A stretch of DNA of 41,968 nt from Rhodospirillaceae bacterium (GTDB taxonomy: Bacteria; Pseudomonadota; Alphaproteobacteria; Rhodospirillales; Rhodospirillaceae). The DNA lies in NCBI GenBank assembly GCA_002737725.1, contig NSIP01000018.1, positions 1 through 41,968 on the forward strand, given 5' to 3'. Each line of letters opens with the position of its first letter. The first letter of the stretch is position 1. The position numbers and the translations under genes are program-made. This document shows positions 24,149-33,874 of this stretch, piece by piece. A model generated the notes under the pieces. That model was given only the letters and a program-made list of their open reading frames with translations. It had not been told where the DNA came from and did no database searches.

Positions 24149-24763
24149 ATGGCCACACCTCACGCTTACGATTCCGAAATACTCGGGTATTATTCCCAAA
24201 CGGCTGACGCATATCTAAGCAGCCGGCCCGAGGTCGTCAGCCGCCACCTGGCGTCTTTTCTGGCCCTGCTCAAGCCTGCGTCCTCAATATTAGAGTTAAG
24301 CTGTGGGGCCGGGCGCGATGCGCAAGCCATGATCAAGGCGGGTTTTGCGGTTGACCCCACCGACGGCATCGCGGAAATTGCAGCATCTGCATCACAGCTG
24401 TTAGGCCAGATCGTGCGCGTGATGCGCTTTGATGAGCTCATAGCCATCGACACGTATGATGCAGTTTGGGCCAATGCCAGCCTGTTGCACGTGCCGAGGG
24501 ATCAGCTCGTGGATATCCTGCGGCTCATCTTCACGGCGCTGAAGCTAGGTGGCTACCATTTCGCAAACTTCAAAGCCGGTAGCGTCGAAGGCCGCGACGA
24601 GCGTGCGCGCTATTATAATTATCTCTCGCATGAGCAGATGATTATGGCTTACGCGCAATCCGGCGATTGGGAGATCGTCCCTGCCCTTGACTACTTGGGT
24701 GGCGCCAGATTTGAAACCCAACAGATTCCGTGGGTATCTATGACGGTGCGTAAGAAAAGCTAA
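24149..24763 (+). CDS. Class I SAM-dependent methyltransferase
   Basis: A 204-residue soluble methyltransferase. Motif I is ILELSCGAGRDAQAMIKAGF; an acidic residue after the next strand (VDPTDGI) would bind the ribose of SAM; motif IV-like text is YDAVWANASLLHVPRDQL, and FTALKLGGYHFANFKAG follows. The layout matches the UbiE/Tehb-like group of small-molecule methyltransferases. The substrate is unknown. AGAAGGCC precedes the ATG. It is co-directional with the preceding small membrane protein. Confidence 0.9.
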   Translation: MATPHAYDSEILGYYSQTADAYLSSRPEVVSRHLASFLALLKPASSILELSCGAGRDAQAMIKAGFAVDPTDGIAEIAASASQLLGQIVRVMRFDELIAIDTYDAVWANASLLHVPRDQLVDILRLIFTALKLGGYHFANFKAGSVEGRDERARYYNYLSHEQMIMAYAQSGDWEIVPALDYLGGARFETQQIPWVSMTVRKKS

Positions 24764-24807
24764 CGCAACCCATTCTCAATCTTAGCGGGTCGCCGATAAA
24801 TGCCGCT

Positions 24808-25056
24808 CTAAGACTTTCGCCCCGGTGCGGGTTTCTGGCTGCGGGCGTAATTTTCCAGGCTCGAGAGGTTCGGCTTTTGCGGCGACTCCAGCGGTGGCGG
24901 ATTCATGATCTCGGGGTGATTCTTAAGCGTATGCTCAACCACGGTCCGCTTCAGCATCGACAGCGGGCCTCCTTTGTAGGACACGGACTGATAACTGCCA
25001 TGGCCAGGTTCTTGGCCCATGAGCATCCACGGCAGCCAGGGCATAATGCGCGACCA
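24808..25056 (-). pseudogene. Truncated duplicate of the DUF1838 gene's 3' end
   Basis: About 245 bp nearly repeats 28160-28405. The encoded text PWLPWMLMGQEPGHGSYQSV, SYKGGPLSMLKRTVVEHTLK, then NHPEIMNPPPLESPQKPNLS, parallels the C-terminal ~80 residues of the intact gene almost position by position, including the final KPAPG-KS. Homology stops abruptly at GCGCGACCA on the 5' side, and no functional start is seen. A local duplication placed it downstream of the SBP gene. It is probably not translated. Confidence 0.85.
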
Positions 25057-25117
25057 AAATCGCAACCGCTCGCACGATGCTTGACGCTTTTTGATCTAAA
25101 TATTGACTCGCAACCCT

Positions 25118-26632
25118 CTATAGGGCGACGTCGATCGTATCGAAGTTGAGGGTTCCCAGCCCTGGCGCGTAGTTCACAACACGGCGCGCGACGCCATCAA
25201 GGCCTGGCATTTCCCACAAAAATATTCCGCTCGGCTCATCGTGATAGAGCTTGAGCAATTGGCGCGTGAGCTTCAGCCTCTCCTCAACACTCGTGGCTGT
25301 TTCCGCCGCGCGCATCAGGGGCGTCCAATCAGGCCGACAATGCCAGGGCGCAGACCACAAGCAACTATGCACGCGAAGCGACCAAAGTGCATCGAGCGGG
25401 GGCATATTGTTAAAGTCCATCCCAAAACCTAAGCCTGGCCACCCGCCAGTTCGGATGCGGCTGATCTGTTGAGCGAAGGTCGCGGTCTCGATCTCGACCT
25501 TCACACCTACGGCGCGCAGATCTGAGGCCACTTGTTGATAAAAAGCTTCGTCGGCAGCCATGATTCCGGGCGCAAAGCTAAGCAAAATTTCAAATCCATC
25601 GGCATATCCTGCGTCTTTCAGCAAGGCACGCGCGCGCAAAGGATCATAGAGGTAAGCCTGCAAACTGGGATCGAAACCGAAGGCATGCTGCACAGCACCC
25701 TGTGTCGCTGGGGTTGTGGTACCGCCCAACAGCACATCAACAATTCGCTGCTTATTGACCGCGTAATTCAGCGCCTGACGAACGCGGACATCGGCAACAG
25801 GCGATGGCTTGTTCGAGACAAACGTAACAGTTTGCACGCGACCGGTCCTACGAACAGACAAGCTCCCGCCCGCAGATTCAATCAATGGTCTATCCTCAGG
25901 CCCGATATCGAACGCCACATCAATCGCGCTTGTACGCAACGCCTGAACACGCGCGTTGAGGTCGGGCACTTCCAAAATCTCAACGCGATCAATAATGGGG
26001 CGTCGCCACGACGTTTCACTTGCCTGCAACGTGACCTTTGATGCGGTCCACTCCTTCACAGCGTAGGGTCCAGTGCCGATTGGGTGTCGACTGAACTGCT
26101 GACGGCCGAGTTTTCTCCAATGCCCTGGGGCCGGGATGCGTACACCCGCAAGACGCCGGGGCAGCAGGACGTTGGGCGCATCGGTCTCAATGTCCAAAGT
26201 CATCGCATCAATCGCCGTCGCCTTGGTTACGTCGGACACCAATTGAGCCACCACTTCCAACAGCCCGGCCTCTGAGGCTAGATAATTGACAGCCGCCGCA
26301 GCAGCCGCGGCGTTGAACGGTTCGCCATTGGAAAAGCGCACACCTTCGCGCAGTTTAAAGCGCCAGAGCGTTGGCGATGTCATCTCCCATGACATGGCCA
26401 ACGCGGGCACAACCTCACCATCGGCATTAAACGTGACGATGGGGTCATAAATCGCGAGCGCAGGAAGCAATGCAGGCACCACCAGACCGCCATATGGTGT
26501 GCCCAGATACGAGGGTAGGGATGGAACGCCGATGCGCAGCGACTTATCTGCCAAAACGGGGGTGGTTATGAATAGGATTGCGCTGAATGCGATGACGATA
26601 TTTCTGAGCGCGCGCATGAGGGACCACGTCAT
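25118..26632 (-). CDS. Family-5 extracellular solute-binding protein
   Basis: A 504-residue periplasmic SBP with signal peptide (NIVIAFSAILFITTPVLA). Family-5 blocks: LAIYDPIVTFNADGEVVPAL, LWRFKLREGVRFSNGEPFNA, RVRQALNYAVNKQRIVDVLL. It is more distant from the 8-11 kb pair than they are from each other. AAAGGCGG before the ATG decides the start; a longer frame extends into the upstream gene. It follows the amidohydrolase gene by 10 bp, last in a DUF1838-amidohydrolase-SBP operon. No transporter subunits are present. Confidence 0.9.
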   Translation of the reverse strand: MTWSLMRALRNIVIAFSAILFITTPVLADKSLRIGVPSLPSYLGTPYGGLVVPALLPALAIYDPIVTFNADGEVVPALAMSWEMTSPTLWRFKLREGVRFSNGEPFNAAAAAAAVNYLASEAGLLEVVAQLVSDVTKATAIDAMTLDIETDAPNVLLPRRLAGVRIPAPGHWRKLGRQQFSRHPIGTGPYAVKEWTASKVTLQASETSWRRPIIDRVEILEVPDLNARVQALRTSAIDVAFDIGPEDRPLIESAGGSLSVRRTGRVQTVTFVSNKPSPVADVRVRQALNYAVNKQRIVDVLLGGTTTPATQGAVQHAFGFDPSLQAYLYDPLRARALLKDAGYADGFEILLSFAPGIMAADEAFYQQVASDLRAVGVKVEIETATFAQQISRIRTGGWPGLGFGMDFNNMPPLDALWSLRVHSCLWSAPWHCRPDWTPLMRAAETATSVEERLKLTRQLLKLYHDEPSGIFLWEMPGLDGVARRVVNYAPGLGTLNFDTIDVAL

Positions 26633-26642
26633 AACACCGCCT

Positions 26643-28103
26643 TTAAATATAGGTCCAGCCACGATGACGCCGCCCCGGCAGTCGGGGCGGTAGTGCGTCA
26701 CTTAAGTTTGTTTCAGACACAATCTCGGCCAACACGCGCTCGGCTGAACGGATGACCTCATCTTCATCCCACACCGTCGAGCGCCCAGCCTCAATCAGCT
26801 TGCGCCCATCCACAAAGACCGTGTGGACGATGCGCGTTTCTCCCGCCCAGACCAGCGTGCCCAGGGTACGACGGCGCGCGAAGTCAGGCGCCATCAGCGC
26901 CTGATTGAGATCGACAATAACGCAATCAGCGGCCTTGCCGACCTCAAGTGAGCCCGCAACCTCATCCATGAACAGTGTGCGGGCACCGCCGCGTGTGGCC
27001 ATTTCCAAAACCGTTTCGGCCGTGGCCCAATGTTGCGACTCTGGAGCTGGCAGTCCTTGTGCTTTCTCGCGGTGGACAGCGAGGTTCTGGCCCAAAATAA
27101 CATGGCGCATGACTTCAAACGGGTTTTGATTGTCAGTGACCATCGGGGCGTCGGTGCCCAGCCCCGGCATGATGCCCAATTTCAAAATGTGATGGAGTGG
27201 CAAGCCCACGCCGTCGAATTGTCGCAAAATCGGCACCAGCGCCAAGCGGCAATCGTGGTCCGCCAAAATCGCAAACTCGTGTGGGCGCACATTGACCCCC
27301 TTGCCCGCATACATCGGCGACGTCAGCAGATCGAAACTACGGTAGTACTCAACTTGACCACCATCAAACCCTCGTTTGCGCAGATCAGCACCGCTGCTGT
27401 TGTCGGTCATATCAATGTCGAGCCGCACGCCTAGACGATCAGCACCTTCGCGAATACGCCGCATGCTTGCAGGATCGCTCAGGAAGCGATAGTTCACAAA
27501 ACCAGCCGCGACAGAAACGCGCGAAGACGTAAACTTGTCGCGTAAGCGCTCAACCTCAGTGAGCCCTGCATCGATGTCTTCCCGTCCGCTCGGAGGGACA
27601 ATCTCGCTATCGACGATGCAGCGCGCCAAGAACCCGCGCATTCCCGATTCCGCAAGCGCGGCCCACGAACCATCGACAGATGTTTTTTGCGCATTGGTAA
27701 AATGCTCGTCGTGGGTGGCTGTGTATCCGGCTTTCAGCATTTCCAAGCAATGTAAGCGCGTAAGGATATAACTGCGATGCTCGTCGGTGCGCTCAGTAAC
27801 CGTATAGAGTTGCTTCATCACTGTCGCGACGGCTTGGGGAATATTCAGAACCGGCCAGCGATCATCATTATAGCCGCGCAAGAACACTTGATTGAGGTGG
27901 TTATGGGCATTGAACATGCCCGGCAAGACCGCCTTGCCTACTCCATCAATAGTCTCACGCGCATCAACATCGCATGTCGCCATATCGCCGACAGCAATAA
28001 TTTTGCCGCCTTGAAATGCAATGTACCCACAGGAGAACACTCGCCGTTGCGCATCAATGGTGACGATGTAAGCGTTCTTGATTAGCGTGTCGACTAGGGG
28101 CAT
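26643..28103 (-). CDS. Amidohydrolase-superfamily protein (cytosine-deaminase/SAH-deaminase-like) with altered metal site
   Basis: A 486-residue TIM-barrel hydrolase of the TrzA/AtzA/cytosine-deaminase type. The metal motif normally written H-x-H is AHNH (His67, His69). His275 and Asp318 (GLGTDAP) fit the later metal positions. The strand-5 H-x-H-x-x-E of deaminases is replaced by RLDIDMTD around residue 228, so the usual third histidine is absent. The enzyme may use a different metal arrangement or be inactive. The N-terminal beta-sandwich (LIKNAYIVTID-QRRV) and C-terminal GKAADCVIVDLN are typical. It lies between DUF1838 and SBP genes in one operon. Confidence 0.85.
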   Translation of the reverse strand: MPLVDTLIKNAYIVTIDAQRRVFSCGYIAFQGGKIIAVGDMATCDVDARETIDGVGKAVLPGMFNAHNHLNQVFLRGYNDDRWPVLNIPQAVATVMKQLYTVTERTDEHRSYILTRLHCLEMLKAGYTATHDEHFTNAQKTSVDGSWAALAESGMRGFLARCIVDSEIVPPSGREDIDAGLTEVERLRDKFTSSRVSVAAGFVNYRFLSDPASMRRIREGADRLGVRLDIDMTDNSSGADLRKRGFDGGQVEYYRSFDLLTSPMYAGKGVNVRPHEFAILADHDCRLALVPILRQFDGVGLPLHHILKLGIMPGLGTDAPMVTDNQNPFEVMRHVILGQNLAVHREKAQGLPAPESQHWATAETVLEMATRGGARTLFMDEVAGSLEVGKAADCVIVDLNQALMAPDFARRRTLGTLVWAGETRIVHTVFVDGRKLIEAGRSTVWDEDEVIRSAERVLAEIVSETNLSDALPPRLPGRRHRGWTYI

Positions 28104-28159
28104 ATCAACTTTGATTTCGACGCATTGGCAGGGCTCCGCAAGCGACGCGAAATCTTAAT

Positions 28160-29110
28160 CTACGACTTAGGTCCAGGCGCAGGTTTCTGGGTACGGGCGT
28201 AATTCTCCAGGCTCGAGAGGTTCGGCTTTTGCAGTGACTCCAGCGGTGGCGGATTCATCATCTCGGGGTGATTCTTACGCGTATGCTCAACCACCGTCTG
28301 CTTCATCATCGACAGCGGGCCTCCGTTGTAGGACACGGACTGATAACTGACATGGCCCGGTGCTTGGCCCATGAGCATCCACGGCAGCCAGGGCGTAATG
28401 CGCGACCACGAGCCAACGTACGCAATCGTCGTCATGGCTGGATTTTGCGCATCCTCGAGTTTGACAACATAAGTGTAATTTTCGCTGACTTGCACCATCT
28501 TACCCGCGCTTTCGCGCGGCCATTTGTCGGGGTCTAAGGCATTGGGATAGTACAAATTGACATTGCGCTGCGCGATGATAAAGCCGCCCGCGGCTTCGCG
28601 CCAGTTCAACAGCAATGGTTTGCGATTTAAGGCGTCGACTTTGTTCAATCCGCCGTACGTCGGTGGCAGGGGCTCGAATTCCTCGACGTGTGAATTCCAA
28701 GGGTCGTTGACAACATCGACTACTTTGACTTTTTCATTCGTGTAGGGGTTGACCCATTCGGTCAGGATTTGTTCCGTCGCAAGATCGGTGTAATAAACGC
28801 ATTCGCGATGCAAAATACGGTAGCTGCCGTCGGACTGCTTACGTGTTGTGGCCACTGACCACACTTCAAAACCAAACAGGTCACGGACTTTCTCGCCTGC
28901 ACGCACACCCGACACAATGCCAGACGCGCCGCCGTATTTGACCTTACTTTCGTCCAGATCCCCTTCAAGACGAGCCATGAGGTCCAAATTGCCTTTACCG
29001 GTCGTCAAGTCGATGCGGGGGCCCTTCAAACTCGGCTTGTCTGCCGCAAGTGCTGTTCCAGCAGCCAGAGTTGCTGCGCTGGTAGCTGACAGAAAATGAC
29101 GGCGGTCCAT
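28160..29110 (-). CDS. DUF1838 family protein with Tat-like signal
   Basis: A 316-residue exported protein of DUF1838, function unknown. A twin-arginine leader DRRHFLSATSAATLAAGTAL starts it. Conserved family text: CVYYTDLATEQILTEWVNPY and SWSRITPWLPWMLMGQAPGH. AAAGGAAG precedes the ATG. It is first in an operon with the amidohydrolase (gap ~56 bp) and SBP. Its last ~245 bp are duplicated at 24808. A second, more distant DUF1838 gene lies at 40496, so the family is enriched here. A shared role with the amidohydrolase in modifying an exported or imported amide is a guess. Confidence 0.88.
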   Translation of the reverse strand: MDRRHFLSATSAATLAAGTALAADKPSLKGPRIDLTTGKGNLDLMARLEGDLDESKVKYGGASGIVSGVRAGEKVRDLFGFEVWSVATTRKQSDGSYRILHRECVYYTDLATEQILTEWVNPYTNEKVKVVDVVNDPWNSHVEEFEPLPPTYGGLNKVDALNRKPLLLNWREAAGGFIIAQRNVNLYYPNALDPDKWPRESAGKMVQVSENYTYVVKLEDAQNPAMTTIAYVGSWSRITPWLPWMLMGQAPGHVSYQSVSYNGGPLSMMKQTVVEHTRKNHPEMMNPPPLESLQKPNLSSLENYARTQKPAPGPKS

Positions 29111-29205
29111 TGGGCGCTTCCTTTCATGGGTTTTAAGCGCACAAAGCTTAGCCCCATTCCAAGGCGCGCGAAAGGCTGCACAAAAAACTCTGATGTGGAT
29201 TCTAA

Positions 29206-29912
29206 TTAATCCGGCACATATGGTAGATCCGGATATGTGATGCTCTGCACGCCCCTTAGGTTCACATACCCTGTCATTGGATTGACGCTTTGGCCATCAA
29301 ATGCCTCGCCACCGCCGCACCTACAAGGGTCTGCGTCGCGCTCGTCTTTGGTAAAGATTAGTTGGCTGCGCGATGTAACGTCGCGTGCCTGAAAGGGCGC
29401 GAACGCTGCGTCTATCAGCATATCGAAATAGGACACTAATCAATAAGCCTTGGGTGTGTTCACAGCGACGGCGATATCGGAATAGGTTTGCGTGCCAATA
29501 TGCGTGCCAAGCTTTTGGCGCTCGTCGACATGATCGCCAATGCTCAGCGGATTCGCGAGATCAATGTGGAAGATGATGAAAATAGAACCGGGCTGAAGGT
29601 CGGACGTGATGGGCACCTGCTTTCCCGCACAATCATTCTCAAGCCGGGTCACCGTACCCGCAAGCGGCGAGACAATGCTGGTTGTTGCGTCAGGTTTGAT
29701 GAAGCATTGCTTCATCGAGCGGCATGATTCGAGAACGTCGTGGTAGTCGTGCGGGCGCTGGAACGGAATTTAGAAATCTGAGAGATTTTTTCCACTTCGA
29801 TATAGTTGACGTTGACAAACTTGGGGATGCTCAGCGCATCGATGTCGTAATATCTAAGTGGCGGCAGTGAGCCGGCCTGCGAAGCGTGGCAGATCAACAG
29901 CATCATCATCAA
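29206..29912 (-). pseudogene. Exported M23-like (LysM/peptidase-associated) protein, broken by frameshift and in-frame TGA
   Basis: Three reading segments rebuild one protein. The first (from 29912) has a signal-like start and YYDIDALSIPKFVNVNYIEV. It shifts frame near 29770, continuing PFQRPHDYHDVLESCRSMKQ, then TTSIVSPLAGTVTRLENDCA and FHIDLANPLSIGDHVDERQK, which look like an M23 beta-barrel (PxxGTV...GxHIG). An in-frame TGA at 29440-29442 interrupts NTPKAY-LVSYFDMLIDAAF; the frame then runs to 29206. Catalytic M23 His/Asp residues are not evident. Two independent lesions make it a dead gene; a sequencing error could explain one of them. Confidence 0.7.
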
Positions 29913-30066
29913 AAATGGAACCGATCCGCGCCATCATTGTGCCGCTCATAAATACTCAAGAAGCGCGGTAGTAACCCTACTCTCTAACCGCTTAGAGTTA
30001 AGCAGTTATTACTTTTCAAGCGCCAGAGGCCTTGCTTTTGTTATCACAGCACCGCCCACTCAGTGC

Positions 30067-31335
30067 TTAAGATCGCCTGGAGAACACAGCGACCAGTTCG
30101 ACATGGTGCGACCAGGTGAACTGATCAATCACTTGAATACTTTCAAACGCAAAGCCACCGTCGACCAAGATGCGAGCATCACGTACGAAGGTGGCCGGGT
30201 TGCATGAGGCACCGATCAGCAGCGGCGTTTTGCTGGTGGCCAGCGCCTTAGCCTGTTCATGTGCTCCGACGCGTGGTGGGTCAAAAACAATGGCATCATA
30301 GCGGTCTGCTTCATCGCTGCTCAGCGGATTGCGAAAAAGATCGCGACAAATTGCCTTGAGTGGCTTCGCACCCTTGGACTTTTCCAGCGCTCGGATTGCG
30401 GGCTCGACACTGTCGTAGGCATCAACAGTGCCGCGCGCCAACATCGGGCCGCTGAATGTGCCACAGCCCGAAAATAAGTCAGCGAACTTACCAGTTTCCG
30501 GTAATCGCGCCAATATCGCCGCAACAATGGCATCCTCTCCTGTTTTCGTCGGCTGCAAAAATGCCAGCGGTGGTAGCGCGACATCAAGCGGTCCAAATTT
30601 GGCGCGCACGGGATTGATTTCAAGTAAGACTTCAGGTGCATCGCGCTCGTTGGTACGCCACGAGATTCGATTGATATTCAGTTTATGGGCCAGTTCGGCA
30701 ACGCCTTCATAAACCTGCAAGTCGGGCTTGCCTGCTTTGCCAACCGGGCCGGTGATGACCATATCGACCTGGCCATGTACGCTTTGAAGAAAGATGTCGG
30801 CAGCTTTGCCATCTTGCAAAATAGGCGCGAGCGATTGAACAAGCCCCGCACGAAGCGCCATGATACCAGGCTCGACAACCATGCACGTGGCGATATCTGT
30901 CACCTGATGCGAACGACGTCGAAAGTATCCCAGCGTGACGGTGTTCTTCTTCTTGAAGGCCGCAAAGGTCGCACGGCGGCGCGTGCCGGGGAACGAGAAG
31001 ATGGGTTTATGCCAACTTTCTGGCTGTAGTCCTTTTTTGTCCAACGCGGACCTGACGATATCGACCTTCCAGTTTTTGTAAAATTGATCATTGGCGTGCT
31101 GCAGCGTGCAGCCACCACACGCATCATAGTTTGGGCATGGTGCATCAATACGGTCGGGCGAGGCTGTGACAACCTTGGTCAACTCACCGCGCAAGACGCC
31201 CCCCGCCCCACTTTGAATGTTGGCCTGAACAACATCGCCCGGTAGCGCACGATCAATATAGACGGGACCGCGATCCGAGCTGTACATGCCGTCGCCATTC
31301 GCGCCGAGCTGGTGGATCAGGAAGTCAGCAGGCAT
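30067..31335 (-). CDS. RumA/TrmA-type (uracil-5)-methyltransferase with Fe-S motif
   Basis: A 422-residue RNA m5U methyltransferase, likely acting on 23S rRNA (RlmD/RlmC type). A TRAM-like N-terminal domain precedes the Fe-S cysteines CPNYDACGGC (C-x5-C-x2-C). SAM binding shows in FADLFSGCGTFSGPMLA and YDAIVFDPPRVGAH. The nucleophile motif is GASCNPATFVRDARIL. Its ATG overlaps the SBP stop as TAATG, so it is translated with a transport gene, an unusual partnership. Which rRNA position it methylates cannot be decided here. Confidence 0.92.
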   Translation of the reverse strand: MPADFLIHQLGANGDGMYSSDRGPVYIDRALPGDVVQANIQSGAGGVLRGELTKVVTASPDRIDAPCPNYDACGGCTLQHANDQFYKNWKVDIVRSALDKKGLQPESWHKPIFSFPGTRRRATFAAFKKKNTVTLGYFRRRSHQVTDIATCMVVEPGIMALRAGLVQSLAPILQDGKAADIFLQSVHGQVDMVITGPVGKAGKPDLQVYEGVAELAHKLNINRISWRTNERDAPEVLLEINPVRAKFGPLDVALPPLAFLQPTKTGEDAIVAAILARLPETGKFADLFSGCGTFSGPMLARGTVDAYDSVEPAIRALEKSKGAKPLKAICRDLFRNPLSSDEADRYDAIVFDPPRVGAHEQAKALATSKTPLLIGASCNPATFVRDARILVDGGFAFESIQVIDQFTWSHHVELVAVFSRRS

Positions 31336-32864
31336 TACTGGCGTCGGTCCAGGCTTTGGCCAACGGACATCTTCTCGAACAGAATGCCGTCGCTGCGCAC
31401 TTCATAGCCATTAATATCACGGCGCATAGCGACGATGTCGGCATAGTTAATCAGAAAAATCGACGGCGCCGAAGCCACGGCCAAACGCATGGCGCGTTGC
31501 AGCTTTTGCGTTCGCGCGGTCGGATCCATATCGTAACGCGCGGAATCGATGGCCTGGGCGACCTCTGCGTCGCAGAAAAAGGGCGTCCATACACTGTGAC
31601 AGGAAAAACTCTCGAGCGCTGGCTGCGCGTCGTTCATAATCCGACTACTCCAATTCAGTGAGAAGGCGTCGATGCCTTGCCAATCTCCCGCTTGCAGTCG
31701 ACGACTAAAGTCTGGAAATGGTAACACGCGCAGCTTGACGCGCACACCAACGCGCGAAAGATCTTGGGCGACCTGCTGAAAAATAAGCGTATCGCCCGGC
31801 ACTTGCCCGGCCCACACACCAATGGTCATGTCGAACCCATTGGGATAGCCAGCCTCGGCCAGCATCTTGCGCGCTTTGTCGGGGTCATAAGTGTAAGGGG
31901 CAATCTCAGGGTCATAGCCGACCGCCCCCGGCGTAGCCCCTTGGCTTGCGACCTGCATCAGGTCTTGCAAAATCTGATTTGCGATCACGTTTTTGTCGAT
32001 GGCATGGTTGAGCGCACGCCTGACCATCGCATCTACCAGTGGCGAATCCTTCGCATCAATTGTCCTCAACGCGATGCTGATAACGATTGGATTTGGGGTC
32101 GTCACAACCTGAAGACCGGCTCCTTCGATATCCATGATGCTATCGGGATCGAGATTGACCGACAAATCTACCTCACCCGACAACAATGACTGAACACGGC
32201 GGGCGCCATCGGGAATCACCCTCATCTCGATCGAGGTGATGTCTTTGTGTTTGCGCCAGGACTGCTTAAAAGCTGCAAGTCGAATGTCAGTTGCATTTGG
32301 CCCCCATGAGACCACGCGGTACGGTCCCGAGCCGACAGGCGCCTCTTTATAAGCTGCCTCGCCTGCTCGATTCCACTCATCAAGATCAGCAATTCGTACG
32401 ATACTCATGCGCCGTGGCAAAAGAGGGTCTGGTTGATGGGTCGTGATGGAGAGTGTTGAGGCATCAATCACGCGCGCGCTTTTTATCGTCGAGAGCTGCT
32501 GCGCAACCCAAAACCGGCGCGCGTCAGGACTTGCCACAAAATTCAAAATATCGACAACCGACTTGGCGCTCACAGACTTTCCATTGTGAAACACAACGCC
32601 CGGCCTTAACTTAAATACCCATTCCGTATTCGAGTTGGTGCTCCATGACAGGGCAAGCGCAGGTGTGACTTCACCGTTTAGCGAAATCTGAGTGAGGCCG
32701 TCATAAAGGGCCGAGACGATACTTCCGCCCGCATACGGGTCAAATGGATGGCCTTTCGCCAGCGCCGGCGTCGAGACTGCGATACGCAAATTTTCAGCAG
32801 AGGCCGGCGCTAGTCCACACGACATGACGGCGAGCACAATAAAGACGCAGGCAATATTGGTCAT
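31335..32864 (-). CDS. Family-5 extracellular solute-binding protein
   Basis: A 509-residue periplasmic SBP, the fourth of its family in the window. Signal peptide ends near PASAEN. Blocks: SALYDGLTQISLNGEVTPAL, WVFKLRPGVVFHNGKSVSAK, MVRRALNHAIDKNVIANQIL. It is clearly the most divergent of the four. Its start overlaps the dioxygenase stop by 4 bp (ATGA) and its stop overlaps the RNA methyltransferase start (TAATG), so three genes are translationally chained. Peptides are the default ligand guess; a product of the adjacent dioxygenase is an alternative. No permease or ATPase is present. Confidence 0.9.
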   Translation of the reverse strand: MTNIACVFIVLAVMSCGLAPASAENLRIAVSTPALAKGHPFDPYAGGSIVSALYDGLTQISLNGEVTPALALSWSTNSNTEWVFKLRPGVVFHNGKSVSAKSVVDILNFVASPDARRFWVAQQLSTIKSARVIDASTLSITTHQPDPLLPRRMSIVRIADLDEWNRAGEAAYKEAPVGSGPYRVVSWGPNATDIRLAAFKQSWRKHKDITSIEMRVIPDGARRVQSLLSGEVDLSVNLDPDSIMDIEGAGLQVVTTPNPIVISIALRTIDAKDSPLVDAMVRRALNHAIDKNVIANQILQDLMQVASQGATPGAVGYDPEIAPYTYDPDKARKMLAEAGYPNGFDMTIGVWAGQVPGDTLIFQQVAQDLSRVGVRVKLRVLPFPDFSRRLQAGDWQGIDAFSLNWSSRIMNDAQPALESFSCHSVWTPFFCDAEVAQAIDSARYDMDPTARTQKLQRAMRLAVASAPSIFLINYADIVAMRRDINGYEVRSDGILFEKMSVGQSLDRRQ

Positions 32865-33847
32865 TCCGCGCGACGCAAGACAGCCTTCAGTTCGTCCAAG
32901 TATTCGGTCGATGGCCCGCCTTCAGCATCTCGCATCACTTTGATTCCGCCTTTTGCGGCTATTCGTTGGCGCGCGCGCTCATAAGCTTCAGGCTGCCATT
33001 TCGAGGAAAAGCCACGGGGGTAATCTTCGCCGCTGTCGCGCCGTCCATCGGCTGACCAAAGCATCGGGAATAAGGGGCCATCTGGTTCCTCACCGGCGAT
33101 CATTTCATCAAGACTGATCCCCGCAATATTCAGGCAATCTGGGCGTGGATCCCAGCGGATATCCTCGCCCAGAACGCGCGTTGAAATCGCAAAGCGCCAA
33201 TCATCAAGCGGGTTACCGCTATTATAGTGAAGCGTCCAGGGGTGAATAATCAACATATCGCCTGGTTCCATGTCCCACGACAGAAACTGTATATCGGGCT
33301 CACCGCGCAGGCGCTGAACATCCGGCTGGGTTGGTCGGCTCGCTGGACGGACCATTTGTTGCGCATTGGTCGAGAACAGCCAGTAAAGTTTGTCGTGCCG
33401 CTGCGAACCAGCAATACATTCAAGACTATTGGCTTTCGTAATACGGGTCAGCGGCACCCACAATGATGGCACCATCTGACCTGTGACGGGCCATCCCGCC
33501 CGATCATTGTGCCAGATTGTTTCTGATTTTGAGTTCGGCTCTTTTGAAAACAATTCGTCGAAGAAAAAGCGCACCGTCTTCGACTGCAAAACCTTTCCGG
33601 TCGCTTCGCCAAGCGGCGATTCAAATGAAAACTTGCGGAACTCTGGGATTGTCCTTGCCATGAATCGCGCTTGGTTGAGCGACGGCAGGAGGCCAAATTT
33701 GCTGGGGTTCAGCTTGGCCTCTTTCGCCACCGGTCGCAGCATCTCAGCCCACTCACGATCAAAGACATTGCGAAGACACACCACGCCATCACGCTTGTAA
33801 GTGTCGATATCGTCTTCTGTAACGTCTCGCAGCGGGCTTCGGTTCAT
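32861..33847 (-). CDS. Phytanoyl-CoA dioxygenase (PhyH)-family Fe(II)/2-oxoglutarate oxygenase
   Basis: A 328-residue cytoplasmic non-haem iron oxygenase. The facial triad is visible: His113-x-Asp115 in TIWHNDRAGWP and a distal His207 in HPWTLHYNSGNP, with Arg218 or 224 (DDWRFAISTR) to hold 2-oxoglutarate. N-terminal TEDDIDTYKRDGVVCLRNVF is the typical opening. The triad is intact, so it should be active; its substrate is unknown. It lies 27 bp after the FGE-like gene and overlaps the SBP by 4 bp. With a binding protein next door, its substrate may be imported. Confidence 0.9.
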   Translation of the reverse strand: MNRSPLRDVTEDDIDTYKRDGVVCLRNVFDREWAEMLRPVAKEAKLNPSKFGLLPSLNQARFMARTIPEFRKFSFESPLGEATGKVLQSKTVRFFFDELFSKEPNSKSETIWHNDRAGWPVTGQMVPSLWVPLTRITKANSLECIAGSQRHDKLYWLFSTNAQQMVRPASRPTQPDVQRLRGEPDIQFLSWDMEPGDMLIIHPWTLHYNSGNPLDDWRFAISTRVLGEDIRWDPRPDCLNIAGISLDEMIAGEEPDGPLFPMLWSADGRRDSGEDYPRGFSSKWQPEAYERARQRIAAKGGIKVMRDAEGGPSTEYLDELKAVLRRAE

Positions 33848-33874
33848 GGGCGCAGGTCCGGAATATATTGAGGA

